Source: Dolichospermum sp. FACHB-1091 (GTDB taxonomy: Bacteria; Cyanobacteriota; Cyanobacteriia; Cyanobacteriales; Nostocaceae). From it: 59,361 bases of DNA. This document shows, in pieces, positions 8,967-20,558 of this stretch. Position 1 is the first letter of the stretch, and each line of letters begins with the position of its first letter. A model generated the notes under the pieces. The model made no database searches. It saw nothing but the letters and a program-made list of their open reading frames with translations, and was not told where the DNA came from. The stretch is from assembly GCF_014697585.1 (NCBI RefSeq), contig NZ_JACJSB010000030.1, positions 1 to 59,361 on the forward strand, given 5' to 3'. Made by a program: the position numbers and the translations under genes.

Positions 8967-9082
8967 TAAGTAGGTGAACGCAAAAAAACCGACATAAGTA
9001 AGGAAAAGTAAAGTTGCCCAAAACCTCTCCCCCGTTCCCTGTTCCCTCACTATAACGACAATTTTTAACGCCAACCTACTTA
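8967..9082. mobile_element. AAGTAGGT inverted-repeat element, complete copy A (116 bp)
   Basis: The unit starts TAAGTAGGTGAACGC and ends GGCG-side inverted as CCAACCTACTTA, so the outer nine bases (TAAGTAGGT) are inverted repeats. A second full copy in the opposite orientation lies at 18087-18216, where the same blocks (CCGACATAAGTAA, GTTGCCCAAAACCTCTCCCC and ATAACGACAATTTTTAACG-type strings) appear in reverse. Copy B has extra GGGAACA units in the centre. With no coding capacity it is MITE-like. Its right terminus overlaps the TAA stop of the neighbouring repeat-protein gene. A 64-residue open frame across it is fortuitous. Confidence 0.8.
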
Positions 9083-9925
9083 GTCAATAGATTTCCTTAA
9101 CGTTGTCAGAATGCTACGGGTTTTTAGGAAATCTTCATTTTGTGAGAGTGTTTGCAGAGTTTCCGGGCTGCTTTGTCGGACAATATTGTTATAGGCATTA
9201 ATAGCAATGCTCAGTTTGTTAATATCTACTGATCCTGATGTATTTAACTGAGCTAAGGCATTCGTGAGAGCCTCTGCTGATTGTTCAGAAACTCCGGCTT
9301 CAATTAAGATTTTCGCAATTTGTTTAGCCACGGCCTGTGCAGCTTGTTGACCATCACTATTAAGCAGAATTGCAATGGCGAGCTTGGGATTACTTGAACT
9401 TAAATTATTGATTTGAGCAGTAAAAGCCGCATTGAGCCTCTCTTGAGTTGGGGATGCAATATTAAGAGTTACAAATCCATTTTCTCCGGTTGTGACAGTA
9501 ATATTAGGTGATTCACTGATCGCAGACAAACCAGTGTTAATTTGCTGATTGTTTTGATTATTAGTACCTGAGCCAGTTGTACCACCGCCACTTTGACCCC
9601 CGGCTGTCCCCACACTGGGATTGGAATTGGTAGTACCACTGCCGCCAGTTGTACCACCGCCACTTTGACCTCCCGCTGTCCCCACACTAGGATTGGAATT
9701 GGTAGTACCACTGCCGCCAGTTGTACCACCGCCACTTTGACCTCCGGCTGTCCCCACACTAGGATTGGAATTGGTAGTACCACTGCCGCCGATTGTACCA
9801 CCACCACTTTGACCCCCGGCTGTCCCCACACTAGGTGATTTTTGGGCTTGGCTTGGTAGCTGCCAATTGAGCGACAAGAGGGGTGTAAGACTGAGGACTA
9901 GAATCAAGGTTCTGATTTTTAACAT
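9080..9925 (-). CDS. Exported protein with Gly/Ser/Thr-rich 24-residue tandem repeats
   Basis: I start at ATG 9923-9925, which gives a clean Sec signal peptide (MLKIRTLILVLSLTPLL ... LPSQAQ). Residues about 30-125 hold four copies, the last degenerate, of a 24-residue unit beginning NPSVGTAGGQSGGGT; the DNA units are 72 bases and nearly identical, so the number can change by slippage. The remaining 155 residues include FVTLNIASPTQERLNAAF and a helical segment LAIAILLNSDGQQAAQAVAK, with no family I recognise. It is probably a periplasmic or surface protein with a flexible linker. It starts 26 bases after the predicted outer-membrane gene upstream and is likely co-expressed with it. The stop codon lies in the end of the inverted-repeat element 8967-9082, so the original C terminus may have been changed. 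Confidence 0.8.
   Translation of the reverse strand: MLKIRTLILVLSLTPLLSLNWQLPSQAQKSPSVGTAGGQSGGGTIGGSGTTNSNPSVGTAGGQSGGGTTGGSGTTNSNPSVGTAGGQSGGGTTGGSGTTNSNPSVGTAGGQSGGGTTGSGTNNQNNQQINTGLSAISESPNITVTTGENGFVTLNIASPTQERLNAAFTAQINNLSSSNPKLAIAILLNSDGQQAAQAVAKQIAKILIEAGVSEQSAEALTNALAQLNTSGSVDINKLSIAINAYNNIVRQSSPETLQTLSQNEDFLKTRSILTTLRKSID
9565..9838. repeat. 72-bp tandem repeat array inside the exported protein gene
   Basis: Three nearly identical 72-base units plus a partial fourth encode the Gly-rich 24-residue repeats. The near-identity at DNA level (third-base differences such as CCCGCTGTC/CCGGCTGTC) suggests recent expansion or gene conversion. Open frames on the other strand and phases across this array are by-products of its periodicity. 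Confidence 0.9.
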
Positions 9926-9950
9926 GGCGATTTTCTCAGAATTGAAGTGT

Positions 9951-10988
9951 TTATTTAGGTAAGAAATTGAAACCATAGCCTATACTCAGAACGAATACTG
10001 TACCGCCTAGACTATTATCTGTCAGGTCTGCGCCCACAGCACTAATTGTCAAGGGAATAGTAGGGATAGGAACGAAGGAAGCACCAATGTTGAAACCAAC
10101 TCCACTCCAACCCATACCTATACCTACTTGAGGATGAACTTGCACACCCACTCCAGCAAATATTGCAGTAGTAGCAGGGTCTTTTCGGAAATCACCACCA
10201 CCGGCTCCTAAAGAAAAGGAGATAGGCATTTGATTGACTGGATCATTAGGCTTCAATAGGGAGTAAGTTGTAACTACACCATAGCCACTGGAAGGTCTAA
10301 CTTTTTCCTTCTTAACGTGCTGGGCAAAGGTCTTCCAGCCGACTGCAGCAGCTATTTGAGTATTACCTTGAGCATAGACAATGTGGTTAGCTTTGAGGTC
10401 AAATGTGCCGTTGTACGCAAAATTTTTGATACTACCAATATTGTAGCCAAGTTCTAGACCAATTTGCCGGGCATCTCCTAAGCCAAAACCCATACTGAGG
10501 CTTCCGTCTGGACTACCTTTCCTGGCTTTACCAGCGGTTGCTGCTGATCCTCCAAAGAACACGTCACCCCAAGTAGCCCCGAAGGCACTGGGACTGGCAA
10601 AAGTAAGTGAAGGTTGGTAAGTCCGTTTTTTGGGAACTACTTTGAAAAGAGGTTGAATTGATAAATCCTCTCGTAATTTATTAGCATCAATCGGACTGCT
10701 ATTGGCAGGGACGGAAGGATCTGTTTGAGCAGTTATCTGTGGTTGTTTTTCAAGAATATATCCAGCTTTCTCTCCTAATTCTGCTTTTTTCGCTATCACT
10801 TCTTTGTGATTAGAGAATTGATTAGTGATTAATTCATTACTTTGCTTTTTAGCAACTATATGATCTGCTGCCAATGCAAGATTAACTGAAATAAAATTGG
10901 CGAAACAAATACAACTGAATATTGTTATACCTGTAACTTGTGACAATTTTATTCCTACTATCATACATAAAATTTTTGCTTTCTGCAA
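9951..10988 (-). CDS. Predicted exported beta-barrel-like protein
   Basis: The 345-residue frame begins at TTG 10986-10988, which has AGGATT just ahead; an ATG at 10962-10964 (MIVGIKLS) would shorten it by eight residues, and I cannot decide between them. A hydrophobic signal segment (ITIFSCICFANFISVNLALA) is followed by a polar linker to about residue 110. The rest alternates short Gly-rich hydrophobic strands such as SLSMGFGLGDARQIGLELGY, FAGVGVQVHPQVGIGMGWSG and a final FVLSIGYGFNFLP ending near the C terminus. That strand pattern with an aromatic C-terminal stretch suits an outer-membrane or periplasmic beta-barrel. I do not recognise the family. It is the first gene of a likely two-gene unit with the repeat protein downstream. 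Confidence 0.75.
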   Translation of the reverse strand: MQKAKILCMIVGIKLSQVTGITIFSCICFANFISVNLALAADHIVAKKQSNELITNQFSNHKEVIAKKAELGEKAGYILEKQPQITAQTDPSVPANSSPIDANKLREDLSIQPLFKVVPKKRTYQPSLTFASPSAFGATWGDVFFGGSAATAGKARKGSPDGSLSMGFGLGDARQIGLELGYNIGSIKNFAYNGTFDLKANHIVYAQGNTQIAAAVGWKTFAQHVKKEKVRPSSGYGVVTTYSLLKPNDPVNQMPISFSLGAGGGDFRKDPATTAIFAGVGVQVHPQVGIGMGWSGVGFNIGASFVPIPTIPLTISAVGADLTDNSLGGTVFVLSIGYGFNFLPK

Positions 10989-11167
10989 AATCCTAATCCT
11001 TATCCTTATACTTCGCTTTTGAGCATGGAAATAAAACTGCTATGGGAAGCAAATCACTAAGAAAATACCGTTTAGGTTGGAAATATCAGGGTGAAAAGGA
11101 AATTGATCAGGAAATCTTGCAGAAGAGTTTACAAACTTAATGGTTTAATAAAGTCTGGTTAAAGATT

Positions 11168-12064
11168 TTATGATTGTAGAGAGGGAATTGTCAGTTCAGA
11201 AAATACCATTTGGGGAATTAAGAAATCATCTTGTAATTTACCGATTCCTAAAAAATTGCCTTCTGTTTCGTAAACCCGCACAAAGTCAGAAATAGTAAGA
11301 TTGAGGGCAATTTTTTGACCTTGACACCATTTTTTAGCTGATACTGTTGGTAAAGTTACAAATGCTAAATGTTGTAATGGTGCGTCTGGGGCTAGAGGTT
11401 GAAATCTACCTGTTTGCAGTTGGTTTTCTAAATCTGTGAATGTGAGACTGTCTGGGATTTGAAAACCGCTGCTTTCTGTACGCATGAGGGCGGCTAGAGT
11501 ACCACCTGTATTTAATATACTACCTAAATCACGAGCGATCGCCCGAATATAAGTTCCCGCACCGCAAGATATAGCTACATCTAATTCCGGTAAATCACTG
11601 TCTCGCCAGTCTAATAGCTGAATTTGAAAAATTTCTACTGTTCGCACTGGAACTTTGACTATTTCCCCTTTTCGTGCTAAATCATACAGGCGTTTGCCAT
11701 CAACTTGAATGGCACTATAATTAGGGGGAATTTGCTCTATTTTGCCAATAAACTGGGAAAGTGCGGTTTTTACATTTTCTAAATCCAAGCCGGGACAAGG
11801 TTTGGAGGTAATAATTTCTCCTTGTAAATCATCAGTAGTAGTCTGTACACCTAGACGAATAGTGGCTTGATAGGCTTTTTCTCCTGGTAAATATTGTAAC
11901 AATCTTGTGGCTTTACCCAAAGCTATAGGTAATACTCCGGTAGCTGCGGGGTCTAAAGTTCCTGCGTGTCCTACCCTTTTCATTTTCAGTAGTTTTCGCA
12001 CCTTGGCTACACAGTCATGAGAGGTCCAGTCAAATGGTTTGTTTAAATTAAGAAAACCTTGCAC
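11168..12064 (-). CDS. truB: tRNA pseudouridine(55) synthase
   Basis: TruB converts U55 of the T-loop of elongator tRNAs to pseudouridine. The 298-residue product shows the N-terminal [17 protein letters not shown], the catalytic Asp in [34 protein letters not shown], the [19 protein letters not shown] motif, and the [11 protein letters not shown] segment, all in order. The C-terminal PUA-like part is present. Translation starts at GTG 12062-12064, because upstream ATGs are out of frame. The gene lies 89 bases downstream of the exported hydrolase gene on the same strand; no functional link is apparent. Confidence 0.96.
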   Translation of the reverse strand: MQGFLNLNKPFDWTSHDCVAKVRKLLKMKRVGHAGTLDPAATGVLPIALGKATRLLQYLPGEKAYQATIRLGVQTTTDDLQGEIITSKPCPGLDLENVKTALSQFIGKIEQIPPNYSAIQVDGKRLYDLARKGEIVKVPVRTVEIFQIQLLDWRDSDLPELDVAISCGAGTYIRAIARDLGSILNTGGTLAALMRTESSGFQIPDSLTFTDLENQLQTGRFQPLAPDAPLQHLAFVTLPTVSAKKWCQGQKIALNLTISDFVRVYETEGNFLGIGKLQDDFLIPQMVFSELTIPSLQS

Positions 12065-12152
12065 AATTTTAGATTTAAGATTTGATATTTTTGTATTTTT
12101 ACATAAATTGTCAAGAATAAGATCGCCAACTTCTTCAGAGAAGGAATTTGAA

Positions 12153-13904
12153 TTAGGAAGAAAATATCAATAAGTGAAGTAGAGAAACACCAATACCCAG
12201 TATCCAAAATCCAATGCGGACTATGGTATGAGAAAGTTTTTTTTTGCGAGGTTGGTTTTTATGAAAGTGATCATCTAAAACTGGTGCTAATTTAATATGA
12301 TCAAAAGATTGAACAAGATTTAAACCAAGAGACTGACTAGAAATACTTTGAAAATAAGCGGCGTTAAGATAGGGAATATATTCTGGTTTTTTAGCTACAT
12401 AAGTTTGAAAGAAAGGTAAACTTAAAGCATTCATATAATGACGGGCTTGGGAAGCATCACCTAACATATCTTTAGGTAATGCTATTTGTGTACTTTCAGG
12501 GTCACTATTACCAATGGTAGAAAAATGAGTAGCACCAAGTAGCATGACTAAATATTTGTGGGGATAAGTAAGCCAAGAAAAAGGTAAAATTTGCTCATAT
12601 AAAGCTGGGGCTACAGTATCTTCACTACTACCAATAATCATGATTGGGGTGCGAATTTGACTTAAACCAAATTGGCCAAAAATGGAGCTGGTGATAGGAT
12701 TAACAGCGATAGCAGCTTTGACTCTTTTATCTTGTAAATTATATTCTTTTTCTGATTGATTTGGTAATTCTAAAGCCCGACATTGCAACAGCAAAGACAT
12801 ATTCCAGGTATTTCGTAATTTGTCTAAATCACAGTCTTTTTTTAGTTGTTGAAAGTTAATTTTTGCTCCAGCTAAAGCTAATGCAGTATAACCTCCTAAA
12901 GATTGGCCAAATACTCCTACTTGTTGGAAATTAAGCCGCTTCTGAAATTGTGGATCTGATTCCAATTGATCTAAAATATATTTTATATCTAAAGGTCTAT
13001 CTTTAAATTCATGAGGTTGTATGACTTGATTACTATTTATTAAGGATTTTACTTTTTCTTCATAACTACTTGGATGATTGGGAATGACGACAGCAAAACC
13101 ATAATTAGCTAGGTTTTTTCCTAAATAACGAAAGTTACTACTATTTAAACCTAAACCGTGAGAAATGACAATTATAGGGGCAGAATTTTGGGTATTAGGA
13201 ATATAGATATCAGTGGGTAAATGCCGATTACGCAATGAGTCGAATAACTTTAATGTTTGTTTTTGAATTGGGAAATTTGGCTGCTGTGGTAATTTAGATA
13301 AATTCTCTAGGGAAATGGTTGCTGCTTCTAAATTTGATGCTTGTGTTAATGTAGCGATCGCTTTTTGAGTTTCGCTGATCATTTTCTCTAATTCTCTAGC
13401 AATTTTCCAGCCAGAAATCAGATCAATACTAATACTATCTTGAGGATATTTACGTAATAAATTTAATAAATTTAATCCTTCTGGTTCACCAGCAGCGGAA
13501 ATTAAAGCTGTGCGTAAATTCTGAGATTCTGATTCTGGAGAATGGGATTTAGTTTGAATTAATTCTGTCAACCTTTTTAAGATGAATTTCCCTTGTTGAG
13601 TGTCGAGAAATTCAGAAACTACAGCAGGACTAATTTTGACTGGTTGAATTAAAATTTTCCTTAATTCTTGTAGTGTACTTGTGGGAATATATTGATAATA
13701 TTGGGCAAAGTTTTTATTAACAAAACCATGTTTAGCATAGTTTTCTAAAACACTAGTGGGGATAGAAATTTCTAATGCTGAATAAGCTGCATGAATTTGT
13801 GTTGCTGCCATTGCAGATTTACTTATTCCCAATGTTGGCAGCAACATTGATAAAATCAGTAATAGGGAATTTTTTATCAGGTTCTTGCCACAATTACCAA
13901 ACAT
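12153..13904 (-). CDS. Exported alpha/beta hydrolase with N-terminal DUF1400
   Basis: The 583-residue protein has a signal peptide ([20 protein letters not shown]), then a DUF1400 domain of helical type (about residues 35-190). Next comes an alpha/beta hydrolase domain with the oxyanion stretch [13 protein letters not shown], the nucleophile elbow [13 protein letters not shown], an acid-site region near [11 protein letters not shown], and [11 protein letters not shown] holding the likely catalytic His. The last 25 residues form a membrane helix ([18 protein letters not shown]) after a lysine-rich stretch. So it should be a membrane-tethered periplasmic esterase or lipase. DUF1400-hydrolase pairings are typical of cyanobacteria; the substrate is unknown. 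A start at ATG 13902-13904 gives the full signal peptide. Confidence 0.9.
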   Translation of the reverse strand: MFGNCGKNLIKNSLLLILSMLLPTLGISKSAMAATQIHAAYSALEISIPTSVLENYAKHGFVNKNFAQYYQYIPTSTLQELRKILIQPVKISPAVVSEFLDTQQGKFILKRLTELIQTKSHSPESESQNLRTALISAAGEPEGLNLLNLLRKYPQDSISIDLISGWKIARELEKMISETQKAIATLTQASNLEAATISLENLSKLPQQPNFPIQKQTLKLFDSLRNRHLPTDIYIPNTQNSAPIIVISHGLGLNSSNFRYLGKNLANYGFAVVIPNHPSSYEEKVKSLINSNQVIQPHEFKDRPLDIKYILDQLESDPQFQKRLNFQQVGVFGQSLGGYTALALAGAKINFQQLKKDCDLDKLRNTWNMSLLLQCRALELPNQSEKEYNLQDKRVKAAIAVNPITSSIFGQFGLSQIRTPIMIIGSSEDTVAPALYEQILPFSWLTYPHKYLVMLLGATHFSTIGNSDPESTQIALPKDMLGDASQARHYMNALSLPFFQTYVAKKPEYIPYLNAAYFQSISSQSLGLNLVQSFDHIKLAPVLDDHFHKNQPRKKKLSHTIVRIGFWILGIGVSLLHLLIFSS

Positions 13905-14527
13905 ATTGATCGCTTAACTTTTATGGTGATGTTGTTGAGCGCGGCTCAATTTTGGTAGTTATTTGGACACCCTGATAAATCTATATTGTATTCTAATTCT
14001 CAGATATATTTATGAGTGAAATCAGAAATGGGATAGAAGGACTTATATTCAGGTTCTAATACCAGCATTTCTTTGAAGATCATAATAGATGACTGATTTA
14101 TCTACATCAGTATTGATTATGTATTTTGACTGATTAATAAAATTTGAATAATGCTAATTAATCCTATTAATCAAAGTTACTTTTTATCTGAATTTAGGGA
14201 TAAAAAAGGTAATGCTGAGAAATTATTGGTTTTCTGTTTTCAAGCATAAGCTAAAGATTGTAATAGTTGTTTTCGTGATAGGGAAAACCCCCAAATTAAT
14301 ATAGATACACCCAGGTATTGATATTATGGATAACGCTCCTGAAAAATTACTAATCAACGGCAATTTTTAGGCATTATTAATAATGACTAAATGGAATAAA
14401 TTATTTAAAATAATTATTTTTACATAATAGTCAAGTACCAGGAATAGTTAAATACTTCTGGCTGTTGGTGGTTAGTCCGGGTAATATAGAAAAGGTCGAA
14501 GGTGAACTGGTTTTGGTGTTTGGGTAT

Positions 14528-14819
14528 AAGAGGCTGTTTGGGAAGTCGCAAAATTTACCATCAACCTCTTAGGAGAGAGAAGTTACCTCTTGGGTAAGTC
14601 CTCATAAAAAAAGACAGGGATTTACCCTGTCCTGAAAATATGATATTTTAGAGTGTTAGAGAATGTTTGAAAAGTCGCTCATAGTGTATCAAATATTTTC
14701 ATATCCCCTTAAATCCCTCAAATAAAGGGGGACTTAGACTGTAATTCCCCTTGTTAAGGGGGCAGGGGGATCTGCAAGTATCTAAAATCACGATCCAAAA
14801 CTTTCCCAACAACCTCTTG
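14528..14819. mobile_element. Putative MITE-like element with AAGAGG(C/T)TGTT ends
   Basis: The left end AAGAGGCTGTTTGGGAAGT resembles the reverse complement of the right end, AAGAGGTTGTTGGGAAAGT, with one mismatch and one shifted base. A further related word (GTTTGAAAAGTCGC) lies inside at about 14666-14679. The unit has no open frame. It ends ten bases from the RRM gene stop codon and contains the likely terminator of that gene. It may be a composite of two elements. Confidence 0.5.
14606..14631 (-). terminator. Intrinsic terminator, minus strand
   Basis: The stem GACAGGG / CCCTGTC (14613-14619 with 14625-14631) has a five-base loop and, read on the minus strand, runs directly into seven T residues. 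It would end transcripts from the RRM gene about 200 bases beyond the stop codon. No other minus-strand gene lies between. Confidence 0.8.
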
Positions 14820-14829
14820 GTGGTAAAAC

Positions 14830-15126
14830 TTAGTAACGGTTGCGTTCACCGCCATAACCACCCCGTCCTCCGCCACCACGCTCTTCTCTGGGTTTAGCTT
14901 TGTTAACTTTCAACTGCCGTCCCAACCATTCAGCACCGTCAAGAGCAGCAATTGCGGCTTCTTCCTCTGCATCTGATGACATTTCGACAAATGCAAAGCC
15001 CCTAACACGACCAGTTTCTCTGTCTGTGGGTATTTGGACTCTCTTAACATTTCCATACTCTTGAAAAACCTCTTTCAGGGCGTCTTCCGTAACCTGATAG
15101 GATAAATTACCGGCATAAATTGACAT
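14830..15126 (-). CDS. RRM RNA-binding protein with short Gly-rich tail
   Basis: This 98-residue protein carries one RNA-recognition motif: RNP2 is IYAGNLSY at the N terminus and RNP1 is RGFAFVEM at about residue 40-47. It is followed by KVNKAKPREERGGGGRGGYG at the C terminus. It belongs to the cyanobacterial Rbp family, small RNA-binding proteins often induced by cold and, for some members, involved in mRNA localisation at thylakoids. The start is ATG 15124-15126 (MSIYAGNL); an upstream start would add twelve residues not seen in the family. The promoter and 5' leader should lie at 15127-15240. The gene appears monocistronic, with its terminator at 14606-14631. Confidence 0.92.
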   Translation of the reverse strand: MSIYAGNLSYQVTEDALKEVFQEYGNVKRVQIPTDRETGRVRGFAFVEMSSDAEEEAAIAALDGAEWLGRQLKVNKAKPREERGGGGRGGYGGERNRY

Positions 15127-15245
15127 TGAATAGCTCCAGAAATCAAAAATCGCAGTTTGCACTACTAATTAAATATATAATACCCGTGATTAAGATTTAT
15201 TTCCAAGTTTGAATTACTAATTTTTATTGTAAGTCGTTTATAAGC

Positions 15246-15281
15246 AAAAAGATTCCCGCATTCTTTAAGAATGCGGGAATC
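15246..15281 (-). terminator. Strong intrinsic terminator downstream of the fasciclin gene
   Basis: A 15-base perfect inverted repeat (arms 15251-15265 and 15267-15281, GATTCCCGCATTCTT and its complement) is followed on the minus strand by five T residues. It lies 17 bases after the stop codon of the fasciclin gene and separates it from the RRM gene. Confidence 0.9.
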
Positions 15282-15297
15282 TAAGTTAGGAAAAAGT

Positions 15298-15843
15298 CTA
15301 CAATTTTACATCGGGAGGAAGTAGGACTTTATTAATTACATGAATCACACCGTTACTGGCTTTAATGTCTGCTTTTGTTACCTTAGCGTTACCTACAGTG
15401 ACTCGCCTCTTTCTCGCTTGAATCTTAACTACAGCGCCTTCAACTGTTTTGATCTCACCGGCTTTGATATCTTTAGAGGTAATTGCCCCAGGAACTACAT
15501 GATAGGTTAATATTTTAACTAAGGTGTCTTTGTTTTCTGGTTTGAGGAGTTTTGCTAAAGTTCCTTTTGGTAAGGCTTTAAATGCTGCGTCTGTAGGCGC
15601 GAATACAGTGAGTGGTTCTTTACCAGAGAGGGTTTCTACCAAACCTGCGGCTTTGATAGCTGTGACTAGGGTTTTCAAAGAACTGTTGGCGCTGGCAATT
15701 TCGACAATTGTTCCTACGGTCTGTGTACTGGTAACGGGTGTAGTATGTTTAGGAGGCTTAGTTTCTGCGAAGCTAGGGGCGCTAATAAGAAGAGTAGTTG
15801 TAGCTATGGCGATACTAACTGTTTTACTGAATAGGGAATTCAT
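15298..15843 (-). CDS. Exported fasciclin (FAS1) domain protein
   Basis: The 181-residue product has a signal peptide (SIAIATTTLLISAPSFA, cleavage near residue 26) and one FAS1 domain. The two conserved FAS1 blocks are visible as LTVFAPTDAAFKALPKGTL and the ILTYHVVPGAITSKDIKAG region, and the domain ends with GVIHVINKVLLPP. FAS1 proteins act in adhesion or in extracellular matrix; in cyanobacteria, similar single-domain secreted proteins are common and their ligands unknown. The ATG is at 15841-15843. It has its own terminator, so it is probably monocistronic. Confidence 0.93.
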   Translation of the reverse strand: MNSLFSKTVSIAIATTTLLISAPSFAETKPPKHTTPVTSTQTVGTIVEIASANSSLKTLVTAIKAAGLVETLSGKEPLTVFAPTDAAFKALPKGTLAKLLKPENKDTLVKILTYHVVPGAITSKDIKAGEIKTVEGAVVKIQARKRRVTVGNAKVTKADIKASNGVIHVINKVLLPPDVKL

Positions 15844-15941
15844 GGTTTATACTCCAAAAAGTTTCAAAATCTGATATTGCGGTTACTTCAACTTGACAAT
15901 AAATACTGTAACAGAATTTAACAATTTGCGTCTGTTTACAA

Positions 15942-18216
<2,275 letters not shown>

Positions 18217-18243
18217 GCAAAACTTTAATTATAGAGAAAAACT

Positions 18244-19233
18244 ATGATTCAAACTTTCACAAATCAGTCTCCTATTATTATCGCTCATCGGGGTGCAAGT
18301 GGCTACCGTCCTGAACATACTTTAGCAAGTTATGAGTTAGCAATTGATTTAGGTGCTGATTATATTGAACCAGATTTGGTAATGACTAAAGATGGTATTT
18401 TAATTGCGCGTCATGAAAATGAAATATCAGAAACTACGGATATTGTTGATCATGCTGAATTTGCTTATTTAAGAACTACTAAAATCATTGATAGTGAAAT
18501 TAAAACAGGTTGGTTTACAGAAGATCTTACTATAGCAGAAATCAAAACTTTAACTGCTAAAGAACGTATTCCCGAAATTCGTCCTCAAAATGCAATTTAT
18601 AACGGAATGTTTACTATTCCTACTTTTACAGAAATCATTGATTTAGTTAAGGATAAAAGTGAAAAAGTTGGTCGCAATATTGGTATTTATCCAGAAACCA
18701 AACATCCCAGATATTTTCAAGAGATTGGTTTACCATTAGAAGCGGCCTTGTTATCGAATTTGCAAGACATTAATTTACCCATATTTATTCAATCATTTGC
18801 GGTGAGTAACCTCAAAGAATTATCTCAGAAAACAGATTTACCATTAGTACAATTAATTAATGATATTGGTAAACCCTATGATTTTGTTATAAACAATGAT
18901 CAGCGTACATATAGAGATTTATTAACAGCAAAAGGGTTACAAGAAATTGCCGAATATGCACAAGCAATAGGGGTACATAAAAACTTATTAATTCCCAGAG
19001 ATATTCATGGTAAATTATTATCACCAACATCCTTAATTATAGATGCTCATGCAGCCAATTTACAAGTTCATGCTTGGACATTTAGAAATGAAGATTTTTT
19101 CTTACCTTTAGACTTACAAGGAAGTCCTGAAAAAGAATATGAAATCTTTTTAAATTTAGGAGTAAATGGTGTATTTACTGATTATCCAGACCTAGCTGTA
19201 AAGCAGAAATGTTGCTACCTTAATCAAAAATAA
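18244..19233 (+). CDS. Glycerophosphodiester phosphodiesterase
   Basis: This 329-residue TIM-barrel enzyme hydrolyses glycerophosphodiesters to glycerol 3-phosphate and an alcohol. The GDPD signature is intact: IAHRGASGYRPEHT at residues 13-26 with the catalytic His, YIEPDLVMTKDG with the metal-binding Glu-x-Asp, the second His in ARHENEI, a metal-ligand Glu in IYPETKHP near residue 160, and LQVHAWTFRNE and GVNGVFTDYPDL at the end. The 100-residue insert between strands 2 and 3 is typical of GlpQ-like enzymes rather than the short UgpQ form. There is no signal peptide visible at the ATG (18244), so it should be cytosolic. It is followed by chrA after a 74-base spacer. Confidence 0.93.
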   Translation: MIQTFTNQSPIIIAHRGASGYRPEHTLASYELAIDLGADYIEPDLVMTKDGILIARHENEISETTDIVDHAEFAYLRTTKIIDSEIKTGWFTEDLTIAEIKTLTAKERIPEIRPQNAIYNGMFTIPTFTEIIDLVKDKSEKVGRNIGIYPETKHPRYFQEIGLPLEAALLSNLQDINLPIFIQSFAVSNLKELSQKTDLPLVQLINDIGKPYDFVINNDQRTYRDLLTAKGLQEIAEYAQAIGVHKNLLIPRDIHGKLLSPTSLIIDAHAANLQVHAWTFRNEDFFLPLDLQGSPEKEYEIFLNLGVNGVFTDYPDLAVKQKCCYLNQK

Positions 19234-19307
19234 ATAATCAATCTATCCCTTATCAAAATCCTCAAATTCATCTGCATTTAATTATTATTAACCCTTAGTC
19301 AAAAACC

Positions 19308-20513
19308 ATGAATAAATCATCATTAAATCGCTTAACTGAAATTGCCCAAATATTTCTCAAATTGGGTATAATTGGCTTTGGTGGACCAGTAGCCCATATA
19401 GCCATGATAGAAGATGAAATAGTCAAACGTCGTCAATGGTTAACACAAGAACATTTTCTAGATTTATTAGGTGCAACAAACTTAATTCCCGGTCCAAATT
19501 CCACAGAAATGGCTATTCATATAGGATACATTTATGCAGGGTGGTTAGGATTAATTGTTGCTGGAGTTTGCTTTATTTTACCTGCGGTTTTAATTACAGG
19601 TTTCTTGGCTTGGATATATGTTAGTTATGGGACATTACCGCAAATTGCACCTTTACTTTATGGAATAAAACCCGTTGTTTTAGCAATTATTATTAATGCT
19701 GTTTGGGGTTTAGGAAAAAAAGCAGTAAAAACGCGAAAATTATTGATAATTGCTATAGTTGTGGGATTAATAAATCAATTTACTAAAATCAACGAAATAG
19801 TGGCTTTATTAATGGGAGGAATATTAGGAATGATTTGGTTACGCAGTGGTAATCAAACTAACTTAATTATTCTGGGTTTAACCACAGGAACGTTTTTAGA
19901 AACAACCCCAACAAGTACAGTTATCAATAATATAAATAATATCAATAATCATGTATCTGTACCTTTATGGAAATTGGGTTTATTTTTTTTAAAGGTTGGT
20001 AGTGTCCTCTTTGGAGGTGGTTATTTACTAATAGCATTTTTACAAAAAGGACTAGTAGAAGAATATGGCTGGTTAACACAACAACAATTATTAGATGGTA
20101 TTGCTATTGGACAATTTACACCAGGTCCAGTGCTTTCTACCGCGACATTTATTGGTTATATAATTGCTGGTTTTCCGGGAGCAATTGTAGCAACTGTGGG
20201 GATTTTTCTCCCTTCATTTTTGTTTGTTGCTATTTTAAATCCCTTTATGGATACCCTTCGTAAATCATCTTGGACAAGACCATTTTTAGATGCTGTTAAT
20301 GTTAGTGCTGTAGCCTTAATGACAGTAACTACAATACAATTAGGAATAGCTACTTTAATATTACCTAAAACTAATTCCCTAGATTTTTTAGGTTTAGGAA
20401 TTGCTGTTATTTCCGCAATTTTAGTCATTCACTACCGCATTAATAGCATTTACTTGATTTTAGCTGGTAGTATTATTGGTGGGAGTGCTTTAATCTTGGG
20501 TTATCTTAGATAA
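19308..20513 (+). CDS. chrA: Chromate transporter, two-domain ChrA family
   Basis: The 401-residue integral membrane protein has two homologous CHR halves. The first begins LGIIGFGGPVAHIAMIEDEI and carries LGATNLIPGPNSTEMAIHIG; the second repeats this as VGSVLFGGGYLLIAFLQKGL and GIAIGQFTPGPVLSTATFIG. Ten to twelve hydrophobic helices fit the CHR superfamily. Known family members export chromate; in organisms without chromate exposure the natural substrate is uncertain and may be another oxyanion. The half-to-half linker (about residues 190-225) contains a short Asn/Ile run. The ATG is at 19308. It lies between the GDPD gene and putA on the same strand with short gaps, yet no shared function is evident. 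Confidence 0.92.
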   Translation: MNKSSLNRLTEIAQIFLKLGIIGFGGPVAHIAMIEDEIVKRRQWLTQEHFLDLLGATNLIPGPNSTEMAIHIGYIYAGWLGLIVAGVCFILPAVLITGFLAWIYVSYGTLPQIAPLLYGIKPVVLAIIINAVWGLGKKAVKTRKLLIIAIVVGLINQFTKINEIVALLMGGILGMIWLRSGNQTNLIILGLTTGTFLETTPTSTVINNINNINNHVSVPLWKLGLFFLKVGSVLFGGGYLLIAFLQKGLVEEYGWLTQQQLLDGIAIGQFTPGPVLSTATFIGYIIAGFPGAIVATVGIFLPSFLFVAILNPFMDTLRKSSWTRPFLDAVNVSAVALMTVTTIQLGIATLILPKTNSLDFLGLGIAVISAILVIHYRINSIYLILAGSIIGGSALILGYLR

Positions 20514-20558
20514 GAACATAATTACCTGACTGGGAAATTCATACTTTTAACAAATCTT

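Larger units (their letters stand above)
13905..14829. other. Long non-coding stretch upstream of the hydrolase and downstream of the RRM gene
   Basis: About 920 bases have no credible gene. The right part (14528-14819) looks like an inverted-repeat element that contains a strong minus-strand terminator and a CCCCTTAAATCCCTC / GGGGGACTTAG-type dispersed repeat. The left part, 13905-14520, is AT-rich, holds the hydrolase promoter, and otherwise shows nothing I can name. Confidence 0.55.

Noticed and set aside
8880-9074. 64-residue hydrophobic minus-strand frame
   Set aside because: Most of it is the inverted-repeat element 8967-9082; the same reading is not kept in the second copy.
9469-9838. 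Open frames in other phases and strand across the Gly-rich repeat array
   Set aside because: They arise from the 72-bp periodicity of the real gene, which alone has a signal peptide.
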